Below the pieces are notes generated by a model. That model saw only the letters and a program-made list of their open reading frames with translations. It searched no databases and had not been told where the DNA came from. Positions 1-9,350 of a stretch of 64,000 bases of DNA are shown here, piece after piece. A program made the position numbers and the translations under genes. The DNA lies in assembly GCF_900112755.1 (NCBI RefSeq), contig NZ_FOMW01000002.1:186001-250000 (forward strand), read 5' to 3'. This stretch comes from Sulfitobacter brevis (lineage in GTDB: Bacteria; Pseudomonadota; Alphaproteobacteria; Rhodobacterales; Rhodobacteraceae). Numbering within the stretch: position 1 is the first letter of the stretch; each line of letters begins with the position of its first letter.

Positions 1-683
1 TTGCGGAAAATGGCGCCAAGGTCACACTGCTCGACCGTGACGAGACCCGTGGCCCGCAGGTCGCCGCGGATATTGGCGGCCATTTTATCGCCACCGACGT
101 AACGGACGAACTTTCGGTACAGGCTGCCATTCACTTCGCTATTGAGCAGATGGGCAGCATCACCGTCACAGTGAACTGCGCCGGAATTGCCTATGGCATC
201 AAAACCATCGGCCGCGATGGCCCGCACCCGCTTGATGCTTTCCAGCGCACCATCGACATCAACCTTGTGGGCAGTTTCAACGTGGCGCGTCTGGCTGCTG
301 TTGCCATGGCCCGCAACGAGCCCGAACCTGACGGTGCGCGCGGCGTGATCATCAACACCGCCTCAATCGCCGCCTATGACGGTCAAAAGGGCCAAGCCGC
401 CTATGCCGCTTCCAAGGGCGGGATCGTTGGTATGACCCTGCCGATGGCGCGTGATCTGGCCAAAGACGGCATTCGCGTGATGACCATTGCCCCCGGTATC
501 TTTCACACACCGATGTTGGCAGGCTTGCCCGACGACGTCCAAGCGGGTCTTGCCGCCGATGTGCCCAACCCCGCACGTCTCGGCAACCCGTCTGAATATG
601 CGCGGTTAGCCGGTTTCATAGTCGAAATGGGCTATCTCAATGGCGAAGTCATTCGGCTTGATGGGGCCTTGAGGATGCGGTGA
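1..683 (+). CDS. SDR-family dehydrogenase, 3-hydroxyacyl-CoA dehydrogenase type 2-like (5' truncated by window)
   Basis: The reading frame is open from base 3, so the first part of the Rossmann fold (including the TGxxxGxG motif) lies outside the window; about 226 codons are present. The visible part has the SDR motifs N-C-A-G, the catalytic Ser in NTAS and Y-A-A-S-K, followed by the APG-like turn. The best family match by eye is the HSD10-like 3-hydroxyacyl-CoA dehydrogenase group, NAD-dependent cytosolic enzymes of fatty or branched-chain acyl-CoA oxidation. The stop TGA overlaps the ATG of the MOSC gene, so the two are probably cotranscribed. The exact substrate cannot be read from the sequence. 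Confidence 0.8.
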   Translation, partial: AENGAKVTLLDRDETRGPQVAADIGGHFIATDVTDELSVQAAIHFAIEQMGSITVTVNCAGIAYGIKTIGRDGPHPLDAFQRTIDINLVGSFNVARLAAVAMARNEPEPDGARGVIINTASIAAYDGQKGQAAYAASKGGIVGMTLPMARDLAKDGIRVMTIAPGIFHTPMLAGLPDDVQAGLAADVPNPARLGNPSEYARLAGFIVEMGYLNGEVIRLDGALRMR

Positions 684-1165
684 TGACAGTGTCAGCGCAC
701 TGGCAAGGCCGCCTGCTACACATTCACACCACCCCCAAAGCCCGCGCGCCGATGGTGGCACACAGTAGCGCTGATTTGGTGGCAGGCGTCGGAATTGAAG
801 GCGATCGCTATGCGCAGGGCATCGATACTGGCACCTATTCCGCCTTTCCTGACGTGCGAGAAGTGACTTTGATCGAAGTCGAGACACTCGAAGCCCTGCT
901 GCGCGATCATGGGATCACCCTCGACCCTTCTGAGCATCGCCGCAACCTGACCACCCGCGACGTGCCGCTCAACCATCTGGTCGGACGGCGCTTTAAGGTC
1001 GGGGATGTGGTATTGGAAGGCGGGCGGCTCAATACGCCCTGCCGCTATATCGATATGATCACTGGCAAGACGATCGACAAGCTTTTGACCCATCGCTCGG
1101 GGCTCAACTGCCGTATCATCACCGGTGGTTCCATCACCACGGGCGCGGTCATCACCCCCCTGTGA
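683..1165 (+). CDS. MOSC domain-containing protein
   Basis: This 160-residue protein has the MOSC (molybdenum cofactor sulfurase C-terminal) signature: an early GIEGDRY segment, a central E/N-L-T block and the conserved Cys at about residue 120 in N-T-P-C. MOSC proteins bind or carry sulfur, or handle reactive N-oxides together with the Mo cofactor; which applies here is not visible. The start chosen is the ATG inside a TGATG overlap with the upstream dehydrogenase stop. A GTG three bases earlier is an alternative. It looks translationally coupled to the dehydrogenase. Confidence 0.85.
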   Translation: MTVSAHWQGRLLHIHTTPKARAPMVAHSSADLVAGVGIEGDRYAQGIDTGTYSAFPDVREVTLIEVETLEALLRDHGITLDPSEHRRNLTTRDVPLNHLVGRRFKVGDVVLEGGRLNTPCRYIDMITGKTIDKLLTHRSGLNCRIITGGSITTGAVITPL

Positions 1166-1201
1166 TGCAGCCAAACGGGGTGAGCCAGACAGGCAGGCGG
1201 C

Positions 1202-3010
1202 TCAGCCCCCTGCCTTCTCCTCAAGCGCCATCCACTCTTCCTCGGCTGAGGAGAGCTTTTCCTGACGCTCGACAAGGGCTTGCGTGGCTTTCTTGAATTT
1301 CATCGGCTCGCGGGTAAAAAGCTGCGGATCTGCCAGCAAAAGCTCGAGCTTGCCAATCTCCGCTTCAATTTTCGCAATCTCTTCGGGCAAGGCTTCCAAA
1401 CGGTGCTTCTCGGTAAAGCTCAAGCCGGACTTCGCCGCCTTTGATTGCTTTTCCTTTGCCGCAGGTGCCTTGGCCTTGGTCACCGAGTCGGAGAAATCAT
1501 CCTGCCCGCGCTGGTTCAGGTAATCAGTCCAGCCACCGGCATAGACCGTGGCGCGCCCGTCGCCCTCCATCGCAATGGTGGTCGCGGCCACACGGTCCAG
1601 AAAATCACGGTCGTGGCTGACCATGATCACCGTGCCGTCATAGCTGTCGAGCAATTCTTGCAACAGATCGAGCGTTTCGACGTCCAGATCGTTGGTCGGT
1701 TCGTCCAACACCAGCACATTGCTCTCGCGCGCCATGATTTTGGCCAGCAACAACCGTGCCTTCTCGCCGCCCGACAGGGACCGGACCGGTGCCCGCGCCT
1801 GACCCTCGTCAAATAGGAATTCTTTAAGATATCCAACAACATGCTTTGGCATGCCGCGCACCAAAACCTGATCCGCTTTGCCCGAGACCCGCATATCGGG
1901 ATCACCGGTCAGGCTGTCCCACAGGGTCATGTCACCATCAAGCTGCGCGCGCGCCTGATCAAACAGGGCGAGCTCCAGATTGGTGCCCAAAGTGACCTTG
2001 CCACTATCGGGTTCTTCTTTGCCAATCAGCATGTTCAACAGCGTGGTTTTGCCCACACCATTGGGGCCGACCAAAGCAATCCGGTCGCCGCGCTGCACCT
2101 TCAACGAAAAATCGCGCAGAATCGTTTTATCGCCGAACTGCTTGGAGATGCCTTCAACCTCGACAACCTTGCGGCCCGATTTCGTACCGGCCTCCAGCAC
2201 CATCGCCGCCGTGCCCTGCCGCGTGATCTGCGACGACCGCTCGGCCCGCAATTCCTGCAACGCCCGCACACGGCCCTGATTGCGCTTGCGCCGCGCCGAA
2301 ATCCCCTCAACCGCCCAACGCGCCTCCGCCTTGATTTTGCGGTTCAGCTTGTGGCGCTGCATGTCCTCTTCTTCCCACATCTGGTCACGCCACGCCTCAA
2401 ACCCGCCAAAGCCGGTCTCTTGACGCCGCACCATGCCGCGGTCGATCCACAAGGTCGCCCGCGTCAACTCGCGCAGAAACGCGCGGTCGTGGCTGATGAT
2501 GACAAATGCGGTACGGGTCTGCTTCAGCTCGTCCTCAAGCCAGCGGATCGCTTCGATATCCAAATGGTTGGTCGGCTCGTCGAGCAGCATCAATTCAGGC
2601 TCTTCGGCCATCAAGCGCGCCAAAGCCGCACGCCGCCGCTCACCGCCACTGGCGGTTGCCACAGGACGTGCAGGGTCAAACTTCAGCCCCTCGCCCGCCC
2701 GCTCGACCTTATACATCTCACCCGGATCCAGATTCGCTGCTGCAAAATCGCCCAGGGTCTCGTACCCGCTCAGATCGGGTTCCTGTTCCATATAGCCGAC
2801 CGACACGCCCGGACCGGCCACGACCTCGCCGCTGTCGGCTTCGACCAGACCGGCCATCACCTTCATCAGCGTCGATTTGCCCGACCCGTTGCGCCCTACA
2901 AGCGCGACGCGGTCGCCCGCCTGCACCACAAGGGACAGGCCTTCGAAAACCGGATCACCGCCAAAGGTCAGCGAAATTTCATTGAGTTGTAAAAGAGGTG
3001 CTCTTGCCAT
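1202..3010 (-). CDS. ABC-F family ATP-binding protein (Uup/EttA-like)
   Basis: This 602-residue protein has two ABC ATPase domains in one chain and no membrane segment. Domain 1 has Walker A at about residues 39-47 (GRNGSGKST), signature SGGERRR and Walker B LMLLDEPTNHLD. Domain 2 has GPNGVGKTT, SGGEKAR and VLVLDEPTNDLD. A charged linker joins them and a Lys/Glu-rich coiled-coil tail follows, as in Uup. ABC-F proteins act on the ribosome or, for Uup, on DNA and ribosome biogenesis, not in transport. It is a single gene, convergent with the MOSC gene; a Rhodobacterales-type intergenic element lies just upstream of its start. Confidence 0.93.
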   Translation of the reverse strand: MARAPLLQLNEISLTFGGDPVFEGLSLVVQAGDRVALVGRNGSGKSTLMKVMAGLVEADSGEVVAGPGVSVGYMEQEPDLSGYETLGDFAAANLDPGEMYKVERAGEGLKFDPARPVATASGGERRRAALARLMAEEPELMLLDEPTNHLDIEAIRWLEDELKQTRTAFVIISHDRAFLRELTRATLWIDRGMVRRQETGFGGFEAWRDQMWEEEDMQRHKLNRKIKAEARWAVEGISARRKRNQGRVRALQELRAERSSQITRQGTAAMVLEAGTKSGRKVVEVEGISKQFGDKTILRDFSLKVQRGDRIALVGPNGVGKTTLLNMLIGKEEPDSGKVTLGTNLELALFDQARAQLDGDMTLWDSLTGDPDMRVSGKADQVLVRGMPKHVVGYLKEFLFDEGQARAPVRSLSGGEKARLLLAKIMARESNVLVLDEPTNDLDVETLDLLQELLDSYDGTVIMVSHDRDFLDRVAATTIAMEGDGRATVYAGGWTDYLNQRGQDDFSDSVTKAKAPAAKEKQSKAAKSGLSFTEKHRLEALPEEIAKIEAEIGKLELLLADPQLFTREPMKFKKATQALVERQEKLSSAEEEWMALEEKAGG

Positions 3011-3056
3011 GGCGCCTCGCTACCCGCACGCCGCAGGGACGTCAACGGGCCTCCTG

Positions 3057-3085
3057 TTTTTGGCCCTAAATATCTCCGGCGGCGG
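3057..3085 (-). repeat. Rhodobacterales-type intergenic element, copy 1 (partial)
   Basis: On the minus strand this reads as a GC-rich block followed by C-C-G-G-A-G-A-T-A-T-T-T and G-G-C-C-A-A-A. The same A-T-A-(T/C)-T...G-G-(C/T)-C-A-A-A tail occurs at 32190-32236 and 54687-54730, there preceded by a G/C hairpin. It lies between the ABC-F gene and the acyltransferase gene. I believe such elements are common as transcript ends in Rhodobacterales; here that is from memory and from the three copies in this window. Confidence 0.5.
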
Positions 3086-3096
3086 CTAAAAATCTC

Positions 3097-3885
3097 TCAA
3101 ACCAAGGCCCGCAACAACCGTTTTCGACTGGCAGGGATCGCGCCGATCTCCAATCCGGTGAAAACATGCAGCGTATTCATCCCGGTATCGACGACTGCAT
3201 GATCACTCACCCAGCCCCCCATCATCAGATAACTGCGCAGCAAGGGGGGCATCCGCAGCATGGCTTTGCGCAGATCAGGCTTGCGGCGAAGCTTTGCGGC
3301 ATAGCGAAACACATGCGGCGCCTTTACCTGTGGCAACCAGCGTGCCGGTGCCAGATGCCGCGCTTTCAGCATCGCAAAGGCATCAAGGTACTGCGCTGTA
3401 TCGATCCCTGCGAAAGACGCGCAGCCAAACAGCATCTGCACGTCATGCGCATCGACAAAGTCGGTCATCGCCGCCCAGGCGACGCGCACAATATCCGGAT
3501 CGCGCCAGTCAGGGTGCACGCAAAACCGGCCCAACTCCAACATCAGCCCATCGTAGCCCTGCAATGCCTGCAGATCATAGAACTGCGCGGCATAGCTGCG
3601 CGGCAAATCGGTGCCCCGCAAAGCCAGCAGGCGGAAACAGCATACCAGCACGCCGCTGTCGCGTGCGCGTACCAGCACATGCACCGCGCCGGCGTCAAAG
3701 CCCTCGATATCAAGGTCTTGCGAAAGCCCGAAACATTGGGCCCGCAACCGCTGGGCGGCTTCGATATCGGCCTGCCCCTGCGCTTGCGCTGCGATGTATT
3801 TGCCTTTGACCAGCGGCGTCAGCATCCTGTCCATCCCACCGCCCCCTGCCGAAGCATCTGTGCCGATGACATGTGACCGCGTCAT
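3097..3885 (-). CDS. GNAT-type acyltransferase, OlsB-like (ornithine/amino-acid lipid synthesis)
   Basis: This 262-residue protein resembles OlsB, the ornithine-acyl-ACP N-acyltransferase that makes the lyso-precursor of aminolipids at the cytoplasmic membrane. Seen in the sequence: an ALRLRAQCFGL-like opening at about residues 46-53, a V-C-C-F-R-L-L strand, the ELGRFCVHP core (about 135-143) and a GCASFAGID segment typical of the acetyltransf_5 family. The O-acyltransferase partner OlsA is not adjacent. The chosen ATG is 9 bases after the BamE stop. An internal ATG at 3834, preceded by a purine-rich ribosome-site-like stretch, is a plausible alternative start. Acceptor (ornithine, glutamine or other) cannot be told. 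Confidence 0.8.
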   Translation of the reverse strand: MTRSHVIGTDASAGGGGMDRMLTPLVKGKYIAAQAQGQADIEAAQRLRAQCFGLSQDLDIEGFDAGAVHVLVRARDSGVLVCCFRLLALRGTDLPRSYAAQFYDLQALQGYDGLMLELGRFCVHPDWRDPDIVRVAWAAMTDFVDAHDVQMLFGCASFAGIDTAQYLDAFAMLKARHLAPARWLPQVKAPHVFRYAAKLRRKPDLRKAMLRMPPLLRSYLMMGGWVSDHAVVDTGMNTLHVFTGLEIGAIPASRKRLLRALV

Positions 3886-3894
3886 GACGTCATG

Positions 3895-4359
3895 CTATCC
3901 GCCGAAACCGGCCGGATTAAACCGTCCTAAGTTGCCCAGCAAACGGCGCAGAATCGATGTTCTGCTGACATCCGAGGTCGTCACGCGGCGCGACAGGGGC
4001 ACAACGCGGCCCTCCTCTAACCCGAAACGTTCCACATTCTGGACAACACCGGCGTTGGTAAAGCTGATCGCAACCACTTCACGCTCGATCTCGCGCGGCT
4101 CGAAGGGGCCGATGATCTTAAGGCGGGTGCGTACGTAATAGTAGCCACCGTCCCCCAAAACGCCCGATGAGGTCGGGACGCCGATCTTTTCGGCGACGCT
4201 GTCACGGGTGTCCTGACCGACCTGAATGGTCTGCAAGTCTGCCTCAAGCGGGACATAACCGTGGTTCTCAAACTGGGGTGTACAGGCGGAAATCGCCAAA
4301 AAGGCCGCGCAGGTTGCCGCCCGCAGGGCATTTCTGCCAGATCGGTTCACATCACGCAT
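3895..4359 (-). CDS. bamE: Outer membrane protein assembly factor BamE (SmpA/OmlA family lipoprotein)
   Basis: This 154-residue lipoprotein has an N-terminal signal peptide and lipobox L-A-I-S-A-C with the lipidated Cys at about residue 26. A SmpA/OmlA domain follows: the IQVGQDTRDSVAEKIGVPT helix and the Y-Y-Y-V strand. BamE is an accessory subunit of the BAM complex that inserts beta-barrel proteins into the outer membrane. The C-terminal 40 residues (basic, Arg-rich) extend past the core domain, as seen in alphaproteobacterial members. It is divergent from the DUF177 gene and upstream of the OlsB-like gene on the same strand. Confidence 0.9.
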   Translation of the reverse strand: MRDVNRSGRNALRAATCAAFLAISACTPQFENHGYVPLEADLQTIQVGQDTRDSVAEKIGVPTSSGVLGDGGYYYVRTRLKIIGPFEPREIEREVVAISFTNAGVVQNVERFGLEEGRVVPLSRRVTTSDVSRTSILRRLLGNLGRFNPAGFGG

Positions 4360-4443
4360 TTTGTCTGCCCTCTTGCCCTTTAAACGTCTGGCTTTTATCT
4401 CGCATACACTAAGGGCCCCCTCGGGTTCAAGAAACGAAAGTTA

Positions 4444-4995
4444 ATGCACATGTCCCGTACCCCTCCCAGCCCCACCGCTCTGCGCGTTGCAGACCTGCTG
4501 CAAAGCGCCCGAAATACCTTCGCGCTGCGCCCTGACGCCGCGACCTGCACCGAGATCGCCAACACGCTTGATCTTTCGGCGCTGCGCAAACTCAGTTTTG
4601 AAGGCGAGATTGTGCCCTTGGGCAAGACTGATTGGGAGCTGCGTGCAAAGCTCGGTGCGACCATCGTCCAGCCCTGCGTCGTTACCCTTGAGCCTGTTAC
4701 CACCCGGATCGACCAGAAGATCACCCGCCGGTTTGTGCATGATTATTCTGATCCCGAGGACCCCGAGGTCGAGATGCCGGAAGACGAAACCACCGAGGCG
4801 CTCGGCGCTTGGATCGATCCTGCGGTGGTGATGCAGGAGGCTCTGGTGCTTGCGGTGCCGGAATATCCGCGCAAGGACGAGGCCGAACTCGGACAGCTGG
4901 TTTACACCAAACCCGGTGACGCGCCGATGACCGACGAAGATGCGCGGCCTTTTGCCGGATTGGCCTCGTTTAAGGACAAGCTTGAAGGAAAATGA
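4444..4995 (+). CDS. DUF177 / YceD family protein
   Basis: This 183-residue protein belongs to the YceD/DUF177 family, which is almost always encoded just before the L32 gene and has been linked to 23S rRNA handling in other organisms. Visible features are the acidic middle (residues about 100-120), the C-V-x-T-L-E-P-V segment near residue 80 and the conserved acidic C-terminal strand ending near FAGLASFKDKL. ATG at 4450 is an alternative start 6 bases downstream. A 203-base gap separates it from rpmF, so rpmF may also have its own promoter. Confidence 0.87.
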   Translation: MHMSRTPPSPTALRVADLLQSARNTFALRPDAATCTEIANTLDLSALRKLSFEGEIVPLGKTDWELRAKLGATIVQPCVVTLEPVTTRIDQKITRRFVHDYSDPEDPEVEMPEDETTEALGAWIDPAVVMQEALVLAVPEYPRKDEAELGQLVYTKPGDAPMTDEDARPFAGLASFKDKLEGK

Positions 4996-5198
4996 CCGCA
5001 GGGTAGGACGATTGAGGCCAAATACTGGCTTGCATCCCTTCGTTTTGACGGTATTTTGCCCGCCTCACCCCAATTAAGGTTGGACAATGCGAGGCTGCGG
5101 GCCTAAAGCGGCGTCACGCCCGACCGGGTCCGAAATTGAAACACGGCTGATGTGCACCGCGAAGTGCCGTTTGGCCCCGAATGACAAAGGCACCAGAC

Positions 5199-5405
5199 AT
5201 GGCTGTCCAGCAGAATAAAGTTTCCAAATCGCGCCGCAATAACCGTCGCTCGCACGATTCGCTTACCGCCGCCAACCCGAACGAATGTTCGAACTGTGGT
5301 GAACTTAAGCGTCCACACCACATCTGTGCGGCCTGTGGCCACTATGATAACACCGAAGTTGTTGCTCTGGTCGACGAGATTGATCTGGAAGACGACGCAG
5401 CATAA
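5199..5405 (+). CDS. rpmF: 50S ribosomal protein L32
   Basis: This 68-residue protein is full length for L32. The N-terminus [19 protein letters not shown] is the classic rRNA-binding start. Four cysteines (C30, C33, C43, C46) form the zinc ribbon, so this is the zinc-containing form. The start is the ATG at 5199; an in-frame ATG 18 bases earlier would add a non-conserved MTKAPD. It is followed by plsX and fabH, the standard arrangement that links ribosome and fatty-acid synthesis genes. Confidence 0.97.
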   Translation: MAVQQNKVSKSRRNNRRSHDSLTAANPNECSNCGELKRPHHICAACGHYDNTEVVALVDEIDLEDDAA

Positions 5406-5437
5406 GCTGCTTCAGGTATATCGCATAAATTGATCAG

Positions 5438-6532
5438 ATGAGGCATTCGCAATCGATGACGGCCCCGACCGATCAGACCGCAGCGAAAGCCGGGCAGACC
5501 TTGATTTCTGTGGACGCCATGGGTGGTGACCAAGGCCCGGCCATTGTTGTGGCCGGGTGTGCCTTGTCCGCCAAGGTAAACCCAGACATCACGCTTATCT
5601 TGCATGGTGACGAATCTGTGCTGGCTCCGCTCGTGGCAAAACGTCGCGAGCTTCAGGGCCGGTGCGAGATTCGTCATGCCGCAGATGTTGTCACCATGGA
5701 TGACAAACCCAGTCAGGTTGTCCGCACCGGCAAGGACACGTCAATGTGGTCCGCCATCGAGTCTGTGCGCACGCATGAGGCTGCCGTTGCCGTGTCATGT
5801 GGCAACACCGGTGCGCTGATGGCGCTGTCGATGATCCGCCTTAAAAAGCTGCCCGGTGTTAACCGTCCGGCGATTGCGGTGCTTTATCCCTCCTCCAACC
5901 CGCAAGGGTTTAACGTGATTCTCGATGTTGGCGCCGATGTGCGTGCCGATGCCGAAGATCTGATGCGCTATGCGCTGATGGGCGCTTCCTATGCCCGCAA
6001 CGGCATGGACCTTAAACGCCCGCGCGTCGGTCTGCTAAACGTTGGCACCGAAGAGCACAAAGGCCGCGCCGAGCTTAAAGAAGCTTTTGATCTGATCCGT
6101 GGCCAATCGGACGATGCTGGCTATGACTTCGTCGGTTTTGTCGAAGGTGTTGATGTTTCTGGCACCCGCGCCGATGTGATTGTTACCGACGGCTTTACCG
6201 GCAATGTGGCGATCAAGACCGGCGAAGGCACTGCGAGCATGATCGGTGCGCGCCTGCGCGAAGCTTTCAAATATTCGCCTCTGTCGCGTCTGGCCTCGCT
6301 TCTGGCCTATACCTCACTGCAGCGCTTGAGCAAAAAGATTGACCCGCGCCGCGTGAATGGTGGCGTGTTTCTCGGTCTTAATGGTACAGTGGTGAAATCG
6401 CATGGCTCTGCCGATGCGATGGGTGTCTCGGCTGCGATCAAGCTGGCGGCGCAATTGTCCGCCAACCGGTTTAACGATAAAATTGCCACGCGTGTTGCTG
6501 TTGTGCTTCCTGGCGAGGAAAAATCTGAATGA
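5438..6532 (+). CDS. plsX: Phosphate acyltransferase PlsX
   Basis: PlsX converts acyl-ACP and phosphate to acyl-phosphate, the donor for PlsY in phospholipid synthesis, at the inner face of the membrane. The 364-residue protein carries the family motifs SVDAMGGDQGP near the N-terminus, SCGNTGALMALS, NVGTEEHKG and TDGFTGNVAIKT. An ATG at 5456 (MTAPTD) is an alternative start, with GAGG about 11 bases upstream of it. The stop codon overlaps the fabH start in an ATGA junction, which suggests translational coupling. Confidence 0.95.
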   Translation: MRHSQSMTAPTDQTAAKAGQTLISVDAMGGDQGPAIVVAGCALSAKVNPDITLILHGDESVLAPLVAKRRELQGRCEIRHAADVVTMDDKPSQVVRTGKDTSMWSAIESVRTHEAAVAVSCGNTGALMALSMIRLKKLPGVNRPAIAVLYPSSNPQGFNVILDVGADVRADAEDLMRYALMGASYARNGMDLKRPRVGLLNVGTEEHKGRAELKEAFDLIRGQSDDAGYDFVGFVEGVDVSGTRADVIVTDGFTGNVAIKTGEGTASMIGARLREAFKYSPLSRLASLLAYTSLQRLSKKIDPRRVNGGVFLGLNGTVVKSHGSADAMGVSAAIKLAAQLSANRFNDKIATRVAVVLPGEEKSE

Positions 6533-7500
6533 ATTTGCGTGCGGTTATCATCGGTTGCGGCCATCACCTGCCCGAGCGGGTGGTGGAGAATGCCGAGTTT
6601 GAGAAAACCCTCGATACGAATGACGAATGGATCAAGTCGCGCTCCGGCATTGAACGCCGCCATTTCGCCGCCGAAGGGGAAACGACCTCCGCGATGGCAA
6701 CCGCCGCTGCCAAAGCCGCACTGGCGGATGCAGGGCTTGTGGCCGATGACGTCGATGCAATCATTCTGGCGACCTCTACAGCTGATCTGACCTTCCCCTC
6801 AGCCGCGACGATGGTGCAGGCCCAATTGGGCATGACCGGCGGCTTTGCCTTTGATGTGCAAGCGGTTTGCGCGGGCTTTGTTTATGCGCTGTCCAATGCC
6901 AATGCGCTGATCCTGTCGGGTCAGGCGCGCCGCGTGCTGGTAATTGGCGCCGAAACCTTCAGCCGCATCATGGACTGGACCGACCGCAGCACCTGCGTGT
7001 TGTTTGGCGATGGTGCCGGTGCCGTGCTGCTTGAGGCGCAAGAAGCCGAAGGCACCCCGCAGGATCGCGGCATTCTGGCGACAGACCTGAATTCGGACGG
7101 GCGCTACCGTGATCTTCTCTATGTCGATGGCGGCGTCAGCACTGGCACCACCGGTTATCTGCGCATGCAGGGCAATCAGGTGTTCCGCCATGCGGTGGAA
7201 AAGCTAGCTGCCACAGCCACAACGGCGATGGAACGTGCTGGCGTCGAGGCCAGCGATGTCGACTGGATCGTGCCGCATCAAGCTAATATCCGCATCATCC
7301 AAGGCACGGCTAAGAAGCTCGGCCTGCCTATGGATAAGGTTGTCGTCACGGTGCAGGACCACGGCAACACTTCTGCTGCATCGATCCCGCTGGCGCTGTC
7401 CGTCGGGCGGCAACGGGGCCAGATAAAGCAGGGCGACCTGATCGTCACCGAGGCAATCGGCGGCGGATTGGCATGGGGCGCGGTGGTCCTGCGCTGGTAA
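6529..7500 (+). CDS. fabH: Beta-ketoacyl-ACP synthase III
   Basis: FabH condenses acetyl-CoA with malonyl-ACP to start fatty-acid synthesis. The 323-residue protein has the catalytic triad: C114 in DVQAVCAGF, H250 in VPHQANIRI and N280 in DHGNTSAAS. The length is normal for type III synthases, and the C-terminus GGGLAWGAVVLRW is the typical family ending. It follows plsX with a 4-base overlap. Confidence 0.96.
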   Translation: MNLRAVIIGCGHHLPERVVENAEFEKTLDTNDEWIKSRSGIERRHFAAEGETTSAMATAAAKAALADAGLVADDVDAIILATSTADLTFPSAATMVQAQLGMTGGFAFDVQAVCAGFVYALSNANALILSGQARRVLVIGAETFSRIMDWTDRSTCVLFGDGAGAVLLEAQEAEGTPQDRGILATDLNSDGRYRDLLYVDGGVSTGTTGYLRMQGNQVFRHAVEKLAATATTAMERAGVEASDVDWIVPHQANIRIIQGTAKKLGLPMDKVVVTVQDHGNTSAASIPLALSVGRQRGQIKQGDLIVTEAIGGGLAWGAVVLRW

Positions 7501-7557
7501 CTGCCTGACGAAACGTGCAAAAGTTCCGCCTAAAAGGTGCCTCGCAAGTCATTAATA

Positions 7558-7587
7558 TTGACACAGAAAATTGTGACAGCCTATGGT
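7558..7587 (+). promoter_or_regulatory. Predicted sigma-70 type promoter of ihfA
   Basis: A perfect -35 TTGACA (7558-7563) is followed after 18 bases by TATGGT (7582-7587). Transcription would start near 7594, just before the ihfA ribosome site (GGGGGA) and ATG at 7610. This would let ihfA be expressed separately from plsX-fabH. Confidence 0.6.
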
Positions 7588-7609
7588 GTTCCAAAATATG
7601 GGGGATGTA

Positions 7610-7912
7610 ATGGCCAATAAGACCTTGACGCGGATGGACCTGAGCGAAGCTGTTTTCGCGGAAGTTGGTCTTTCCCGCAACGAAAGCGCGCAACTGGTCG
7701 AAGCTGTTCTTGAACACATGTCCGATGCGCTGGTGGCCGGAGAGCAGGTTAAAATCTCGTCCTTCGGCACCTTCTCGGTGCGCGATAAAACCGCCCGTGT
7801 GGGCCGCAACCCGAAAACCGGCGAGGAGGTCCCGATTGACCCGCGCCGTGTGCTGACCTTCCGCCCATCGCATCTGATGAAAGACCGGGTCGCGGACGGG
7901 AACAAGTCCTAA
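7610..7912 (+). CDS. ihfA: Integration host factor subunit alpha
   Basis: This 100-residue HU/IHF-family DNA-bending protein has the alpha-subunit pattern: [15 protein letters not shown] at the N-terminus, the [12 protein letters not shown] core and the beta-arm [16 protein letters not shown] with the intercalating Pro. It forms a heterodimer with IHF-beta and bends DNA at promoters and recombination sites. The start is ATG 7610, with GGGGGA just upstream; in-frame ATGs at 7583 and 7598 would add residues outside the family. The MerR-type gene begins 3 bases after its stop. Confidence 0.95.
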   Translation: MANKTLTRMDLSEAVFAEVGLSRNESAQLVEAVLEHMSDALVAGEQVKISSFGTFSVRDKTARVGRNPKTGEEVPIDPRRVLTFRPSHLMKDRVADGNKS

Positions 7913-7915
7913 CCC

Positions 7916-9280
7916 ATGGCCAAATCGCCAGACGCTTTTCGCACCATCTCAGAAGTTGCTGACTGGTTGGGCATCCAAGCCCATGTGCTGCGCTTTTGGG
8001 AAAGCAAATTCACCCAAGTAAAGCCGATCAAACGTGCGGGCGGTCGGCGGTATTATCGCCCAGCAGATATGCTGCTTTTGGGTGGCATCAAGCGGCTGCT
8101 GCATGATGACGGGCTTACCATTAAGGGCGTCCAAAAAATCCTGCGCGAAGAGGGCATGAGCCATGTCGCGGACCTCTCCGGCCCGCTGGACGAGTTGACG
8201 CTGTCGCAATTGGGGCCGGTCGATGCCGTCCCGGTGGTTACGCCACTGCCCGAGCCTGAAATCGAAGAAAAAGGCGTGGTACTGGATTTCCGTGCCACGG
8301 CGCCCGAGCCTCCCGCGCCCGAAAGCTCCGCCGAGCCCATCACCGCGCCTGAAAACGTTGCCGCACCTGTTGACGAGATGATGCAGGATCCCGCCTCAGC
8401 TGGCGAAGAAATGCCCGACGCCGTTGATACCGATGCTGCTCCGATGGCCGCTGATGAAGGCGAAGACACGCCCTATTCCGTGGCAGAAGTAGAGGCTTCG
8501 TCACCGGACTTGGTTTCCGAATTGGAAACAATGGAGACTGTTGACGAAACAGAAACAAAAACTACCGACGCGGCGGTATCTGAATCCGGGATGATCGGGC
8601 AAGCGCTGGATCGCGCAGAATGGACAGCAGCCGAGACAACTTCCGAAGCAGGCGACGAAGCCGCTGAGGCAAGGCCTGTGCAAACCACAGATCAAGCACC
8701 ATCAGAAGCCGACCAGCCGCAAGCGTCTGAGCAGACAGCAGAGCCAACCGCCCTGCCCGCCTTCCTGCGCCGCCCGCTGGGAGACGCATCCCCACAGGTG
8801 CCACCTGTCTCTGACAACACGCCCCCTGCGATGGAGGGGTCCTCTCACGACAAGCCAGAGGATAAAAAGCCCGAAATCGCAGCCCAGTCAGAGCCCCAAT
8901 TCGCATCCCACGAACAGGATGAAGCTGAGCCGCAGATCGAGCCTGAACGGACCGTATCAGAACAGGCCGAGCCCGAGCGCCAGCCCGAACCCGAACTGCA
9001 GGCCGAGCCTGTTAAGCCCGTCCAAGAGCCTGAGCCGACACAACAATCCGAACCGGCTGCACCACCAGCGCCAAAGCCGCGGGTGATCGACACGCCTGCG
9101 GTGCCTTCGGACTCGGAAATTGCCGCGGCCCCTTCGTTGCTCTCTGCTGCCTTCCGCGCGCGCGGCTTCTCTGCCCGCCAAGCGGCCGAAATTGCTCCTG
9201 CGCTGGCGAAATTTGCCGCATTGCGCGATTCGATGGCCGCCACCCGCAAGGGCGGCGCTCCGGCTGATCGAAAAGACTGA
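7916..9280 (+). CDS. MerR-type HTH protein with long acidic Pro/Glu/Ala-rich tail
   Basis: The first 75 or so residues are a MerR-type winged helix: [22 protein letters not shown], then the wing with GGRRYYR and a second helix through [18 protein letters not shown]. Residues of about 95-400 are low-complexity, very rich in Glu, Pro, Ala, Gln and Ser, with no predicted fold. The last 45 or so (from [15 protein letters not shown]) look helical and non-repetitive again. No effector-binding Cys cluster as in metal-sensing MerR proteins is seen. It lies 3 bases after ihfA, which suggests cotranscription. Target genes are unknown. Confidence 0.85.
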   Translation: MAKSPDAFRTISEVADWLGIQAHVLRFWESKFTQVKPIKRAGGRRYYRPADMLLLGGIKRLLHDDGLTIKGVQKILREEGMSHVADLSGPLDELTLSQLGPVDAVPVVTPLPEPEIEEKGVVLDFRATAPEPPAPESSAEPITAPENVAAPVDEMMQDPASAGEEMPDAVDTDAAPMAADEGEDTPYSVAEVEASSPDLVSELETMETVDETETKTTDAAVSESGMIGQALDRAEWTAAETTSEAGDEAAEARPVQTTDQAPSEADQPQASEQTAEPTALPAFLRRPLGDASPQVPPVSDNTPPAMEGSSHDKPEDKKPEIAAQSEPQFASHEQDEAEPQIEPERTVSEQAEPERQPEPELQAEPVKPVQEPEPTQQSEPAAPPAPKPRVIDTPAVPSDSEIAAAPSLLSAAFRARGFSARQAAEIAPALAKFAALRDSMAATRKGGAPADRKD

Positions 9281-9311
9281 TCTGCGCCATGCACGCGGTG
9301 CGAATTCCCTC

Positions 9312-9339
9312 TTGCACCGCAGGCAAGATCAGGTATGAA
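9312..9339 (+). promoter_or_regulatory. Predicted promoter of tRNA-Pro
   Basis: TTGCAC (9312-9317) and TATGAA (9334-9339) are spaced by 16 bases, placing the start about 5-6 bases before the mature tRNA at 9351. Confidence 0.5.
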
Positions 9340-9350
9340 CCGCCCATAGT

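Noticed and set aside
1841-2992. Long open frame antisense to the ABC-F gene
   Set aside because: High-GC shadow frame; the minus-strand product has full ABC-F motifs and this frame has no recognisable family features.
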